The position numbers and the translations under genes are program-made. The notes below the pieces were generated by a model. That model was given only the letters and a program-made list of their open reading frames with translations, was not told where the DNA came from and searched no databases. From JAKACA01 sp050744865 (GTDB lineage: Bacteria > Actinomycetota > Acidimicrobiia > Acidimicrobiales > Bog-793), in NCBI GenBank assembly GCA_050744865.1, contig JBOGHW010000085.1, positions 8,970 to 72,969 on the forward strand: a DNA stretch of 64,000 nucleotides, in the 5' to 3' direction. The first letter of the stretch is position 1. Each line of letters starts with the position of its first letter. Positions 7,894 through 17,345 of this stretch are shown in pieces.

Positions 7894-9264
7894 GTGCCGA
7901 TCGCAACCATCAACCCCGCCACCGGAGAGACAGTCCAGACGTTCGCTCCTCTCGACAACGACGCCGTCGAGCAGCGGCTGACGCTCGCCGCGTCCGCCTT
8001 CAAGTCCTGGCGCCGGACCACGTTCGCCCAGCGTGCAGCCCTTGTCAACCGACTCGCCGACATCGTCGAGGAGGACGCCGAGTCGCTCGGGCGTACGGTC
8101 ACGATCGAGATGGGCAAGCCAATCGGCCAAGCCATCGCCGAGGTGAAGAAGTGCGCCACCGGCTTCAGGTACTTCGCCGAGCACGCAGAGGCCCTTCTCG
8201 CCGACGACGACGTGCCGGGCGCCGGCGCCAAGAGACGGTCGTTCGTCACCTACCAGCCGATTGGTCCCGTGTTGGCCGTCATGCCATGGAACTACCCGCT
8301 CTGGCAGGTCGTCCGGTTTGCCGCCCCTGCCCTCATGCTCGGCAACGTCGGGCTCCTCAAGCACGCTTCCAACGTGCCGCAGACGGCGCTTTACCTGGAG
8401 GATGCTTGCCTGCGGGCCGGCATCCCGGAGGGAGTGTTCCAAACCCTCCTCGTCGGCGCCGACAAGGTCGAGGGGATCCTGCGGGACGACCGTGTCAAGG
8501 CGGCCACGCTCACCGGATCCGAGCCGGCGGGCCGCTCGGTTGGGTCGATCGCCGCCAGCGAGATCAAGAAGACCGTGCTCGAGCTCGGCGGGTCTGATCC
8601 TTACATCGTCATGCCTTCGGCAGATCTTGGCCGGGCCGTGGAGGTCGGCGTGAAGGCGAGGGTCCAGAACAACGGCCAGTCGTGCATCGCCGCCAAGCGG
8701 TTCATCCTCCACGAGGACATAGCGGAGGAATACATCGAGCGCTTCACACAGGCACTCGGCAAGCTGGTGGTCGGCGACCCGCTCGACCCGGCGACCGATA
8801 TCGGGCCGCTCGCCACTGCTGCCGGCCTGCAGGACGTGGCCGAACTGGTGGACGACGCCATCGCCAAGGGCGCGCGGGTCCTCTGCGGCGGAGAGCGGCC
8901 AGCCGGCCCCGGCTGGTTCTACCCCCCGACGGCGATCACCGACATCACCACTGAGATGCGCATGTACCGCGAGGAGGTCTTCGGGCCCGTCGCCTCGGTG
9001 TACGTGGTCAGCTCCATCGAGGAGGCCATCGAACTGGCGAACGACAGCGACTTCGGGCTCGGGTCCAACGCCTGGACGCAGGACGACGCCGAGCAGCAGC
9101 AATTCATCGAGGAGCTCGAGGCCGGGATGGTGTTCATCAACTGGATGACCACGTCCTACGTCGACCTCCCCTTCGGCGGCGTCAAGCGTTCGGGCTACGG
9201 TCGCGAGCTGGCCGGGCCCGGCGTCAAGGAGTTCGCCGTCACGAAGACAGTCTGGGTCGACTAG
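7894..9264 (+). CDS. gabD: NAD(P)-dependent aldehyde dehydrogenase (succinate-semialdehyde type)
   Basis: The enzyme of 456 residues oxidises an aldehyde to the acid with NAD(P)+. It has the general-base Glu in ELGGSDPYIVM (near residue 230), the nucleophile Cys in NNGQSCIAAKRF (near 263) and the cofactor contact PWNYPLWQVVRFAAPALMLGN near 130. The length and the start (MPIATINPATGETVQTF) match succinate-semialdehyde dehydrogenases of the Sad/GabD group, but the substrate is inferred. The start is GTG at 7894. The DUF222 gene converges on its 3' end, and the opposite strand stays open through the whole gene. Confidence 0.88.
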   Translation: MPIATINPATGETVQTFAPLDNDAVEQRLTLAASAFKSWRRTTFAQRAALVNRLADIVEEDAESLGRTVTIEMGKPIGQAIAEVKKCATGFRYFAEHAEALLADDDVPGAGAKRRSFVTYQPIGPVLAVMPWNYPLWQVVRFAAPALMLGNVGLLKHASNVPQTALYLEDACLRAGIPEGVFQTLLVGADKVEGILRDDRVKAATLTGSEPAGRSVGSIAASEIKKTVLELGGSDPYIVMPSADLGRAVEVGVKARVQNNGQSCIAAKRFILHEDIAEEYIERFTQALGKLVVGDPLDPATDIGPLATAAGLQDVAELVDDAIAKGARVLCGGERPAGPGWFYPPTAITDITTEMRMYREEVFGPVASVYVVSSIEEAIELANDSDFGLGSNAWTQDDAEQQQFIEELEAGMVFINWMTTSYVDLPFGGVKRSGYGRELAGPGVKEFAVTKTVWVD

Positions 9265-9265
9265 G

Positions 9266-10680
9266 TCAAGCCTCACCCTCATCGATACCGTCGCGCACAG
9301 CCGGGCCAGCGGGCTGCGACTCCCGGCAGGCTCGGGCACCGGTTGCCGGACCGCCCGTTGTACCACTCTGCCGGGCGTGGGCGGCCGACCTGCCCGCAAC
9401 GTCCTCAGGAGCGCCGCCGGAAGGATGGCCGGCTGAGACGTGAGGACAGCGCCGGCTGGCGACGTGAACTTGACCTCGCCCGCGGGGTGGCCGGAGATTT
9501 TCCAGCCGCCCTCGTGCAAGTAGTGGTGGTGCCTGACACACGTCGTGATCAGGTTGCTGGGGTCCGTCAGACCCCCGTGCTCCCAGAAGACGATGTGGTG
9601 GGAGTTGAGCCAACGCGTGCGGTTGCAGCCCGGGAAGCGGCAACCGCCATCACGGCGCCGGAGCTCTCGGTTCTGCGTCCCGCTGGCGAGACGGGACGCC
9701 CGGCCTAGGCCGAGAGCATTGCCGCCGGCATCCTCTTTGATGATCTGGAAGCGGCAGTCGCACATGAGCCGCTCGATGGCCTCGCGGCTGAGCGACGGTC
9801 CGCCGGCCAGCTCCCCGTGGCCGCCCGTGCCAGAAAAGACTTCGGGGTCAACATGGAGCACGACGGTCGCCTTGTGCGCCTCCACGGTGAGGGACCCGAG
9901 ACGCAGGCTGGCGAGCTCCGCCAGCGCCCGGGCCAGCCTCTCCTCGAGCGGGGCGAACAGGCCGGTCTCCGGATCGGCAGGTTCGTTGTCGGCCATCATG
10001 TGCAACAGGTTCGAAAGCGCAACGCCGTCCTCGTCAGCCAACAGTCCGGAGACCCGGGTCATCCCGTCGGTGGTCGCCTTGAGGCTGAGGAAGGCCGCCT
10101 TTCCTCGCCCGTCCGCCTCCTCAGCCGTCACCTCTCGCAGGCTCTTGGCGAGCCGCCTGCAGCCCTCTACGTTCATCTCCTCGGCAAGTACGGCGACGGC
10201 GGCCTCGTTGCCAGGTCCAACGACGCCAGACAGCATCCTCACCTTGTCGAACGTAAGGCGACCCGAGGCCAAGGCTTCCCTCATGTGCGGCAGCTCCGAC
10301 AGCTCGCCGGCAACCCTGGCAACCCGGTTACCTTCGGTCGAAGCGAGGCCGAGCCGCTCGGTCAACCAGGCGCCCATCGTCAGGCAGCCGTCCCGGCGGT
10401 GGGCTTCGCGTGTCTCGTAAGCTGCGGCCAGCTCGAGCCGGAGGGCGCATAGGCGCTCGATCACCACTGACACCTCAGTGAGAGCCTCCGTCAGCTCGTC
10501 GTCAGTCAGTCGCCCCACCACCACTGCACGATCGGCCCTCGGCATGTCCCCGAGCCTGCTCACTCCTCGCCCAAGCGGGTCAAGAACCCCCGTGGCGACA
10601 GGACGACCCTTGCCTTCATCGCCCTTGGCCTGATCGCCCTTGGCCCCATCGCCCTCGCCCCCAGGCGGCCGCTCCTCCAT
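9266..10680 (-). CDS. DUF222 / HNH endonuclease domain protein, 3' end uncertain
   Basis: The protein has a DUF222 domain (residues about 50-290) followed by an HNH nuclease motif: CRFPGCNRTRWLNSHHIVFWEHGG and NLITTCVRHHHYLHEGGW. Such proteins occur in many copies in actinobacteria; some are linked to mobile elements, and the function is unclear. ATG at 10680 starts MEERPPGGEGDGAKG. The reading frame has no stop where the protein should end and stays open to 7771, antisense to the aldehyde dehydrogenase. A one-frame shift near 9300-9370 would give an acidic ending DGIDEGEA and a stop at 9266, which suits the family better. I give that end. Confidence 0.75.
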
Positions 10681-10770
10681 GAGACCAACGATACGCCGAG
10701 GGTGTGACAGCGAGACGAACAAGTGTTCCCCCGAGTGGGCTGCGCCGGGCCGGGCTGGGCCGGGCCGGGC

Positions 10771-11058
10771 TCAGTCCTCCTCGACGAATATCCGCCGCGT
10801 GGCGACGACCTCGGCAGAGGAAGAGGACCAAACGAGCCGCTCGACAGCATCGAGCATCTCGGTCACGACGTGCTCCGCGGACGCCACGGCGGCCACTTCC
10901 AGCAGCGCCCGCTGATGGAGCTCCTGGTAACCGATTTCGGCGATCGCCACCCGGTAGCGCGCCCGGGCAGTGTCGAGGATGGGGCGAAGGGTGGAACGCT
11001 TCTCTTTGAGGGAGCGGGCGACCGGCATGTGCAACTCGACGGTCAGGACGCCGACCAT
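10771..11058 (-). CDS. ylxP: DUF503 family protein (YlxP-like)
   Basis: This 95-residue protein has the DUF503 pattern: MVGVLTVELHMPVARSLKEKRSTL at the start, then RYRVAIAEIGYQELHQRALLEVAAVAS. Family members are small alpha/beta proteins often encoded beside infB and rbfA and linked to ribosome maturation in Bacillus (YlxP). That context is absent here. ATG at 11058 is chosen because the family starts right before the first beta strand. It ends in acidic VEED. The 90-base gap to the next gene contains iterated GGGCC/GGGCT units. Confidence 0.85.
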   Translation of the reverse strand: MVGVLTVELHMPVARSLKEKRSTLRPILDTARARYRVAIAEIGYQELHQRALLEVAAVASAEHVVTEMLDAVERLVWSSSSAEVVATRRIFVEED

Positions 11059-11172
11059 CGCCAGTCCAGCGACGAATGCCAGCAGGTACAACCGCAGGCG
11101 GTTCCAGGAGCATCTGCAAAGGCCATACCCGCAGGCTAGGCGCTCACCCACCTTCCCAGGAGAGGGCCGGTC

Positions 11173-12666
11173 CTAGAAGAGCTCGCTTGCCTCGTAGCCC
11201 AGCAGTCGGTGGTAACACTCGACTACCTCGCTCCGGCGCGCCGGGTCAGCCGCCAGGTTCACCAACTCGCCCGGGTCTTCAGCCAGGTCGTACAGCTCGT
11301 GTTCCTGTTTCTCGAAGGCAGCATTGACGCCGTAGCGCTTGACCGAGGCGCGGGCCTCGGGTGAGAGGTCGTCATTTGGCATCCCACCACCGATCCCGTA
11401 GTAGCGAGCGTACTTGTGCCTCCCGTCGAAGTAGCCGCGCAGCGCATACCTGGTCTCACGCACCTCGGCGGTGTGAGCGGAATCCATCGCGAACAGAACG
11501 TGGTCGCGCACCGAGACCTCCGGGTCGGCGAACAGCGGCGCAAGGTCCACGCCCGGCAAGCCTGGGGGGCCGCCCAACCCCGCCAGCCCGACAATGGTGG
11601 GCGCAAGGTCGGCATGGCTCGCCAGCGCCGAAGACGCCGATCCTGGCCTGGTGAGCCCGGGAACCTTCAGGTAGCAGGGCACGTTCATTATCTCGGAGTA
11701 CACGAACGGCCCCTTGGACCGCAGGCCGTGGCTGCCGCACATGTCCCCGTGGTCGGACGTGAAGATCACCGCCGTGTCCTCGGCGGCACCCGAGGACACA
11801 AGCGCCGACAGCACGACGCCCAGGCTTTCGTCGGCCAATCGGTGCAGCTCGGCGTAGTAGTCGAGGTGCCGCAGCCACGCCCGCTTGTCCGTGGCGTCGA
11901 TGTGGCCCCAGATGCCGCTTTGCTGGCTGTGACGCCAGGCTCCGTGGGCGGCGGGCTTATCCGAGAGATCGTCGCCGAAGTTCGCCGGCAGCTTGTCGAA
12001 GACTTCCGGATAGTCGGCTGTGAACGGTGGGATCGGATCGGACTCAGCCCACCTCGCCTCCGAGAGGAACTGCTTGCAAAACGCCACCTCCTCGACCTCC
12101 CGCTCCTGGTACCACGGCTGGTCGATCGGGAACCACATCACGTCGTGCGGGTTCACCAGGGCCACTGTCAGGAACCACGGCGAGGATCGACCGTTCTCTG
12201 CCAACCAGTTGGCGGCATTGGCGGCGATAATCGGGTCGAAATGCACGCCCGTCCCGGCCCACCCCATGAAATGGCGGTCATTGCCCGACCAGTCCGAATA
12301 CCCGTAGGACACCATGTCGGGCGCGGCGCCATAGCTGAGGTGCCACTTGCCGATATAAGAGGACCTGTAGCCGGCACCCTCGGAGAGCATCCGGCCGATC
12401 GTGGGCAGCCCGCGGTCGAGTTCGGTGTGCCAGGGGAAGATGACGTTGTCCACTACGCCGTGGCCGGGGAGGTAGCGGCCGGTCATCATGGTCGCCCGCG
12501 ACGGCGAGCAGGGAGAAGAGTGAGTCCAGTAATTCGTGAGCTCAAGGCCGTCTCTCATGAGGCTCGCTCGCCAGGGGAGGTGCACGGAGCTCGGGAGCCA
12601 TCGCCGGTTGCGCTCCTGATCGGAGACTACGAGCAGTATGTTCCGCCGATGCCCCACGCCGCTCAC
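11173..12666 (-). CDS. Sulfatase family hydrolase (formylglycine type)
   Basis: This enzyme of about 497 residues is an arylsulfatase-superfamily hydrolase. It has the N-terminal metal site HRRNILLVVSDQERNR, the modification motif CSPSRATMMTGR (Cys near residue 57, converted to formylglycine by a sulfatase-modifying enzyme) and the metal-site motif FTSDHGDMCGSHGL near residue 315. It has no signal peptide. GTG at 12666 has a GAGG site upstream; an ATG at 12711 would add 15 residues and would overlap the ATG of the divergent gene within one CATG. The natural substrate is unknown. No formylglycine-generating enzyme lies in the window. Confidence 0.88.
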   Translation of the reverse strand: MSGVGHRRNILLVVSDQERNRRWLPSSVHLPWRASLMRDGLELTNYWTHSSPCSPSRATMMTGRYLPGHGVVDNVIFPWHTELDRGLPTIGRMLSEGAGYRSSYIGKWHLSYGAAPDMVSYGYSDWSGNDRHFMGWAGTGVHFDPIIAANAANWLAENGRSSPWFLTVALVNPHDVMWFPIDQPWYQEREVEEVAFCKQFLSEARWAESDPIPPFTADYPEVFDKLPANFGDDLSDKPAAHGAWRHSQQSGIWGHIDATDKRAWLRHLDYYAELHRLADESLGVVLSALVSSGAAEDTAVIFTSDHGDMCGSHGLRSKGPFVYSEIMNVPCYLKVPGLTRPGSASSALASHADLAPTIVGLAGLGGPPGLPGVDLAPLFADPEVSVRDHVLFAMDSAHTAEVRETRYALRGYFDGRHKYARYYGIGGGMPNDDLSPEARASVKRYGVNAAFEKQEHELYDLAEDPGELVNLAADPARRSEVVECYHRLLGYEASELF

Positions 12667-12709
12667 GGTAGCCTCGGGCTGCGCCAGTGCCGTCTCACTT
12701 GACCTCCGC

Positions 12710-13909
12710 ATGACCGACAGCCACCCCACCATCCGGCCCTTGGCGGCTCGCCCTCGCCGCCCAGCACCTGTCCTCGCCTCCAGCATCAGACCCGTGGTGC
12801 TGGTGGTGGCCCTGTCCGCTCTCCTCGCCGCTCTCCTCGCCGCGTGCAGCGCCGACCCGCCGGCCGCCGTCCGCCCCGGGACGTCCACCGGCGGGACGTC
12901 CGCCCGCAGCCAGCCGACCGTGCCGCAGGGACCGCCGGCCACCATGCCACCGGCCCACGGCAACGCCGCGGACCCGGCCACGATCGTGACGAGCGGCCGC
13001 AACCTGCCGGACCCCGACGTGATCAAGGTGCCGGGCGGCTACCAGCTGTACGCCAGCCAGACCGGAGTCGGCACTCTCCGGATCGCCACTGCTTTCACTA
13101 CAAACCTGCGCCACTGGCCCGTCGCACATTCGGCCGTCGCATTCGTGCCGCCGTGGGCTGTCAACGGCTTCCTGTGGTCGCCGGACGTTCGTTTCGTGGC
13201 GGGACAGTACGTGATGTACTTCGACTCGCTGGTGCCTGCAACCGTATGGGACAGCCCCGGTCAAACCGGTCTCGGCCACTATGCGCAGTGCATCGGTCTT
13301 GCGGTCGCACACCACCCTGGCGGGCCGTTCTTCGGGACGAGCTTCCCCCTTGTCTGTGACTTCGCAGCGCACGGGGCGATCGACCCCCGGACGTTCGTGG
13401 CAGCCGACGGAACTCTTTGGCTGGACTGGAAGTCCGACACGAACGCCAACACTCCGGCGCCATATTCACCTTCCACGATCTACGCGCAGCAGCTGGCGCC
13501 CAATGGCTTGGCGCTCGCCGGGCCGCGCCACAAGCTGATGACAGCCGACGCGTCTTGGCAGCTCGGCATCACCGAGGCGCCGGACATGGTGGAGATTCAG
13601 GGCCGTTTCTGGCTCTTCTACTCCGGTTCCTGGTTCAACCAGCCCACTTATGGCATCGGCATTGCCAGTTGTGACGGGCCTGCTGGGCCTTGCCACGACC
13701 TGTCCACGAACGGCCCGTGGCTCGGGAGCAACGACCAGGGCGACGGGCCGGGCGAGGAGTCGGTTCTCGAGGACAGAGCGGGGAACTGGTGGCTCCTTTA
13801 CTCGCCATGGGCGGATGGTTGGGACAGCAGGACATACCGGCCCGTAGCCATGGCCCTGCTCGGCTTCGGGGCGAGCGGGCCTTACGTAGCCAAGGCGCCT
13901 TCGGCTTGA
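12710..13909 (+). CDS. GH43-like five-bladed propeller lipoprotein
   Basis: The protein of 399 residues starts with a membrane segment ending in the lipobox LLAAC (Cys near residue 45), so it is probably a surface lipoprotein. The rest matches the glycoside hydrolase 43 propeller: NLPDPDVIKVPGG (first Asp), HGAIDPRTFVAADGTLWLDWK (second Asp) and GITEAPDMVEIQGRFWLFYS (acid Glu). All three catalytic positions are present, so arabinanase- or xylosidase-like activity on plant or cell-wall glycans is plausible. It diverges from the sulfatase gene with almost no space between them. Confidence 0.8.
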   Translation: MTDSHPTIRPLAARPRRPAPVLASSIRPVVLVVALSALLAALLAACSADPPAAVRPGTSTGGTSARSQPTVPQGPPATMPPAHGNAADPATIVTSGRNLPDPDVIKVPGGYQLYASQTGVGTLRIATAFTTNLRHWPVAHSAVAFVPPWAVNGFLWSPDVRFVAGQYVMYFDSLVPATVWDSPGQTGLGHYAQCIGLAVAHHPGGPFFGTSFPLVCDFAAHGAIDPRTFVAADGTLWLDWKSDTNANTPAPYSPSTIYAQQLAPNGLALAGPRHKLMTADASWQLGITEAPDMVEIQGRFWLFYSGSWFNQPTYGIGIASCDGPAGPCHDLSTNGPWLGSNDQGDGPGEESVLEDRAGNWWLLYSPWADGWDSRTYRPVAMALLGFGASGPYVAKAPSA

Positions 13910-13936
13910 ATAGGCACAACGCAGACAAGGAGCATC

Positions 13937-15016
13937 GTGACCATCGAGACAGCGCAGTCGCACGGGTCGGACACCCTTCTCGCCATCCCCGAGGGGACCG
14001 AGCACGAAGAGGTCGGCGCCATCTACAAGCAGGGCTCGGGCCTGCGTGCCATCGTGGCAATCCACTCCACCGCCCTCGGTCCTTCCCTCGGCGGCGTGAG
14101 GTTCCGCCACTACGCCTCCGCAGCCGAGGGTCTGTTCGACGTCCTCCGGCTGTCAAAAGGCATGAGCTACAAGTCGGCGATGGCCGGTCTCGACTTCGGG
14201 GGCGGCAAAGCCGTGATCATCGGAGATCCGAAGACGCTCAAGAGCAAGGAGTTACTGGCGGACTACGCACGTTACGTAGCGACGTTCCAAGGCCGCTACA
14301 TCACGGCTGAAGACGTCGGCACAACGCAGGCCGACATGGACTTCATCGGTCGGCACACCGACTACGTCGCAGGCCGTTCCGAGTCCTTCGGCGGATCGGG
14401 AGACCCCAGCCCGGTCACCGCTTACGGTGTTGTCCGTGCCATCGAGGCGACGAGCGAGGCGCTTTTCGGCACCGCCAGCCTGGAAGGACGGCACGTGGCG
14501 ATAAACGGGGTGGGCAAAGTCGGCACCAGCCTGGCAAGGCGGTGTGCCGAGCGCGGTGCGAAGGTGACGATCGCCGACATCTCGGCTGCCGCCGTGGCCG
14601 CGGTCCTTGCAGACGTCAAGGCAGAGATCGTTGCAGCCGAGAGCGTTCACGCCGTGGAGTGCGACATCTACGCCCCGTGTGCCCTTGGCGGGGCGCTCAA
14701 CGCCAGGACGCTGCCGCAGCTGAAATGCGCCGCCGTCTGCGGTGCCGCCAACAACCAGCTCGACAGGCCCGATATCGAGGAAGGCCTGGCCGCCAGGGGC
14801 ATCACTTACGTCCCGGACTACGTCGTCAACGCGGGCGGTGTCATCAACATCGCTTACGAGCGGCCGAGCTACGACGCAGAAGCCGCCGTGGCGCACGTCG
14901 CCCGCATCTATGACACCGTCAAGTCGCTGTTCGACGTGGCATCTGCGACGGGCGAGAGGCTGAGTGTGATCGCCGACCGCACGGCCGAGCAACGACTGGC
15001 CCGCGGGAAGGGCTAG
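13937..15016 (+). CDS. Leucine/valine/phenylalanine-type amino acid dehydrogenase
   Basis: The enzyme of 359 residues deaminates branched-chain or aromatic amino acids to 2-oxo acids with NAD+. The Gly-rich catalytic segment GLDFGGGKAVI (Lys near residue 95) and the substrate-side Lys in SKGMSYKSAMAG are present, followed by the NAD fold with NGVGKVGTSLA near 195 and the PDYVVNAGGVINIA segment near 295. The length fits leucine dehydrogenase better than glutamate dehydrogenase. GTG at 13937 has an AAGGAG site. It converges with the VKOR gene, overlapping by 4 bases. Confidence 0.9.
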   Translation: MTIETAQSHGSDTLLAIPEGTEHEEVGAIYKQGSGLRAIVAIHSTALGPSLGGVRFRHYASAAEGLFDVLRLSKGMSYKSAMAGLDFGGGKAVIIGDPKTLKSKELLADYARYVATFQGRYITAEDVGTTQADMDFIGRHTDYVAGRSESFGGSGDPSPVTAYGVVRAIEATSEALFGTASLEGRHVAINGVGKVGTSLARRCAERGAKVTIADISAAAVAAVLADVKAEIVAAESVHAVECDIYAPCALGGALNARTLPQLKCAAVCGAANNQLDRPDIEEGLAARGITYVPDYVVNAGGVINIAYERPSYDAEAAVAHVARIYDTVKSLFDVASATGERLSVIADRTAEQRLARGKG

Positions 15017-15516
15017 ACCCCGGCAGGAACTACTCCCTGCTCGACGGGGTCGTCGTCCCAGAGCGAAGCTGCGTATCCCGTGTCGTTCCAACCTGTCACG
15101 ACCAGCAAGAACAAGGCGAACTGCACTATGTGCACGCTCGTGCAGTAGACGCAGATGTACTTGAGCGCAAGAAACTCCACCCCGACCAGATACAACACCG
15201 TTGCCATGCCGACGACCGCAGCCGCCAGGCGTGCTCGGGCAAACCACACGCTCGCCGACCGCCACATCGCCGGCAGGTTGATGGCGAGCATGAACAAGAA
15301 GAACACAGCACCGTAGAGGGCGACCGGAAGGTGGAGGACTTCGGAGTAGGCACTCGTCAGGACGGCTTGGCAATTGACCATGCTCGACGTCCGGTGCAAG
15401 GGGCAAACAAGGCTCTTCTCGGTCGGGTCGCTGTAATGGCTGTACGTGAGGTAGGTGGACATCCCGAGCCCGTAGACAGAGACGCCGAGGGTCGCCCAAG
15501 GGCGCCAGCGGCTCAC
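15013..15516 (-). CDS. Vitamin K epoxide reductase (VKOR) family membrane protein
   Basis: This 167-residue membrane protein has about four transmembrane segments and the VKOR pattern: a loop with Cys in SLVCPL and VNCQAVLTSAYS, and the active CxxC as YICVYCTSVHIVQFA near residue 123. Bacterial VKOR reoxidises disulfide-forming partners in the cell envelope and passes electrons to quinone. Its GTG start overlaps the stop of the DUF929 gene (GTGA), and that protein carries a thioredoxin-like CPYC site, so the two probably work as a pair. Confidence 0.9.
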   Translation of the reverse strand: MSRWRPWATLGVSVYGLGMSTYLTYSHYSDPTEKSLVCPLHRTSSMVNCQAVLTSAYSEVLHLPVALYGAVFFLFMLAINLPAMWRSASVWFARARLAAAVVGMATVLYLVGVEFLALKYICVYCTSVHIVQFALFLLVVTGWNDTGYAASLWDDDPVEQGVVPAGV

Positions 15517-16748
15517 TTCTTCACTGCTTGTTGCGCCTTGATCAGCTTGTTGGCATTCTTCACCTCAGTCGTACCGCAGACAGCAGCGTCGCTGTTGCCG
15601 GTGATGTCGCAGATGAGCGCCGAGTAGATGTTGGCCGCAGCCAGGATCGTCTGGCCCTCGCCGGAACCCGGGACGGTCAAGAATTTCTCGATCTGCGACC
15701 ACGAGTACGACTTGCCCTGCTTGGGCGTCGAGTCAGGGTTGATGACTGTGGGCTGGTACCAACCGCCCGACGAGACGTACTTGCCGGCCCAGTCCATGAA
15801 AGGGATGCCACCGCCTAAGCACGGCGAGCCGCTGTCCGGGAAGTACGAGCACGTGTCGTACTTTTTCACAATGTTGGCGACCTGCTTGGTAGGAGTCTGC
15901 AAGTCGTACCAGCTCTGGTCGACCCCGCAGCCCTTCACCGGGGTCGACGGGCAGGGGACGTTGCTCATCTCTTCGGTGGGGTCGAACGTCAAGTACTTGC
16001 TCGTATAAGTGGCGTTCAAGAACGTCCAGGTGTTGGTGTTTGACCAGCTGTCCACCGGCGAGGACTTGATGATGCCGAGGCCTTTGAAAGTTCCGAAGCG
16101 GCTGAGTGCGATGATCATCGGCCACCGAGCTGCCGCGCAGTAGGGGCAACCCTCGGCTCCCACGTACATCAGCTCCGGCAAGCCGTTCGACTTCAAGGCG
16201 GCTTGCCCCGTGGTCTCGTCGAGCTCGCTCGACACGCCGACGGTGCCATCTCCCGTGTCAGCGGTCTTGAACGAGCTCTCCGGAATGTCAGTGACCCCCT
16301 TGACAAGCGCGGCGCTGGCGGGCTTGGCCTTGAACGGCGTCGTGGAACCCGACGCCGACGAGCTCAGGGTCGAGACCAGGACGACGACGACGACGAAGAC
16401 GGCTACTACGACACTGCCGGCCACAGCGGCGATGGTCCCGGTACTCCGCTGAGGTCCTCCCCTGCCTCTGCCCTTGCCCTTGGAGCTCGGGCGGCGCTGG
16501 CCGGGCTTGCCACCGCGAGGCGGTCCACCGGCTTGGGGCCGCTTCTTGGCGCCGGGCTTGTTGGCAAGCCTTTCGCGGGCCCGTTCGTCGGCCGTCTTTG
16601 CCTCTGGCTCCTGCTCGGTCTCCGCCGACGGGTCACGTGTCGGGCGGGACGAACCCTGTGGGGAGCCTGAGCGGCGAGCTGACGAAGAGCGGTTCCCTGA
16701 ACCCTTGGGGCGGCGGTTACCGCTGTTGCCGCCGCTGCTGTTCGCCAT
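15513..16748 (-). CDS. DUF929 family membrane-anchored thiol protein
   Basis: The protein of 411 residues begins with about 100 disordered, basic, Gly/Ser/Pro-rich residues, then one transmembrane segment (TIAAVAGSVVVAVFVVVVVL) and an extracellular DUF929 domain. That domain contains YVGAEGCPYCAAARWPMIIA (a CxxC like that of thioredoxins, near residue 200) and four further cysteines that may form structural disulfides. DUF929 proteins are known from Sulfolobales and actinobacteria without an assigned function. The coupling to VKOR suggests it is the disulfide carrier of the pair. Confidence 0.85.
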   Translation of the reverse strand: MANSSGGNSGNRRPKGSGNRSSSARRSGSPQGSSRPTRDPSAETEQEPEAKTADERARERLANKPGAKKRPQAGGPPRGGKPGQRRPSSKGKGRGRGGPQRSTGTIAAVAGSVVVAVFVVVVVLVSTLSSSASGSTTPFKAKPASAALVKGVTDIPESSFKTADTGDGTVGVSSELDETTGQAALKSNGLPELMYVGAEGCPYCAAARWPMIIALSRFGTFKGLGIIKSSPVDSWSNTNTWTFLNATYTSKYLTFDPTEEMSNVPCPSTPVKGCGVDQSWYDLQTPTKQVANIVKKYDTCSYFPDSGSPCLGGGIPFMDWAGKYVSSGGWYQPTVINPDSTPKQGKSYSWSQIEKFLTVPGSGEGQTILAAANIYSALICDITGNSDAAVCGTTEVKNANKLIKAQQAVKK

Positions 16749-16925
16749 TTCCGAGTGTCCCCTTCATGCGTCGATTGATGCGTTGCAAGGCGTTCGTGCC
16801 GTCCTCCGGGCGCCTACCTGCTCTGTAGAGGGTACCGTGCCCGGAACTGCCTAAGAAGCGCGCCTGGTGCCCTCGATCACTGCCGGCGCAGCCGAACCTT
16901 GCCCGCCAGGTTAGTCTCCGCGGCG

Positions 16926-17345
16926 GTGAGACGAAAGCCGGCCACCTGGATCGCCTGTGCCGCCGGCTTGGCCGACGCAGCCGTGGCGGCGACGGCCCAT
17001 CCTTTCACGGCTACCGCCGACGTGACTACGGCTCTGGCCATCGCCGGCCTGGTGGCGCTCGGGATCAGCGGGCGGGCGGGGGCGTCCGGCGCCGGAGCCG
17101 CCGCGGATCCGCCAAGCTTTCGGGCAATCGTTGGTTGGGTTGGGATGGTCGCTGCGATCGTGGCTTATGAGCTGGTCGAGTACTTCCTGTCCCCCCGCTC
17201 GACCCACCCGACGATCAGCTCGATGTTGTCGCTCCTCGACGGTCACACCGTCCTCCGTGGGCTGGTGTTCCTGGCTTGGCTGGCGTTAGGCGGCTGGCTC
17301 TCGGCGGGCTCGCTGGCACCTCGTCCTCGCGAGCCTTCGGCATGA
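16926..17345 (+). CDS. Small multi-pass membrane protein of unknown function
   Basis: About 139 residues with four hydrophobic segments: WIACAAGLADAAVAATA, TALAIAGLVALGISG, IVGWVGMVAAIVAYELVEYF and VLRGLVFLAWLALGGWL. GTG at 16926 gives a basic start (RRKPATW) before the first segment; a TTG at 16899 is an alternative. No catalytic motif is visible. Its last codons overlap the next small gene (ATGA), so the two are a translational pair. Confidence 0.65.
   Translation: MRRKPATWIACAAGLADAAVAATAHPFTATADVTTALAIAGLVALGISGRAGASGAGAAADPPSFRAIVGWVGMVAAIVAYELVEYFLSPRSTHPTISSMLSLLDGHTVLRGLVFLAWLALGGWLSAGSLAPRPREPSA

Noticed and set aside
7771..9264. Long minus-strand frame antisense to the aldehyde dehydrogenase as a real protein
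   Set aside because: It shares codon phase with the plus-strand gene, so stops are excluded by base composition; the translated stretch has no recognisable family.
10740..10771. GGGCC/GGGCT iteration as a functional element
   Set aside because: The repeat is short and imperfect, with no symmetry beyond GC-rich drift.
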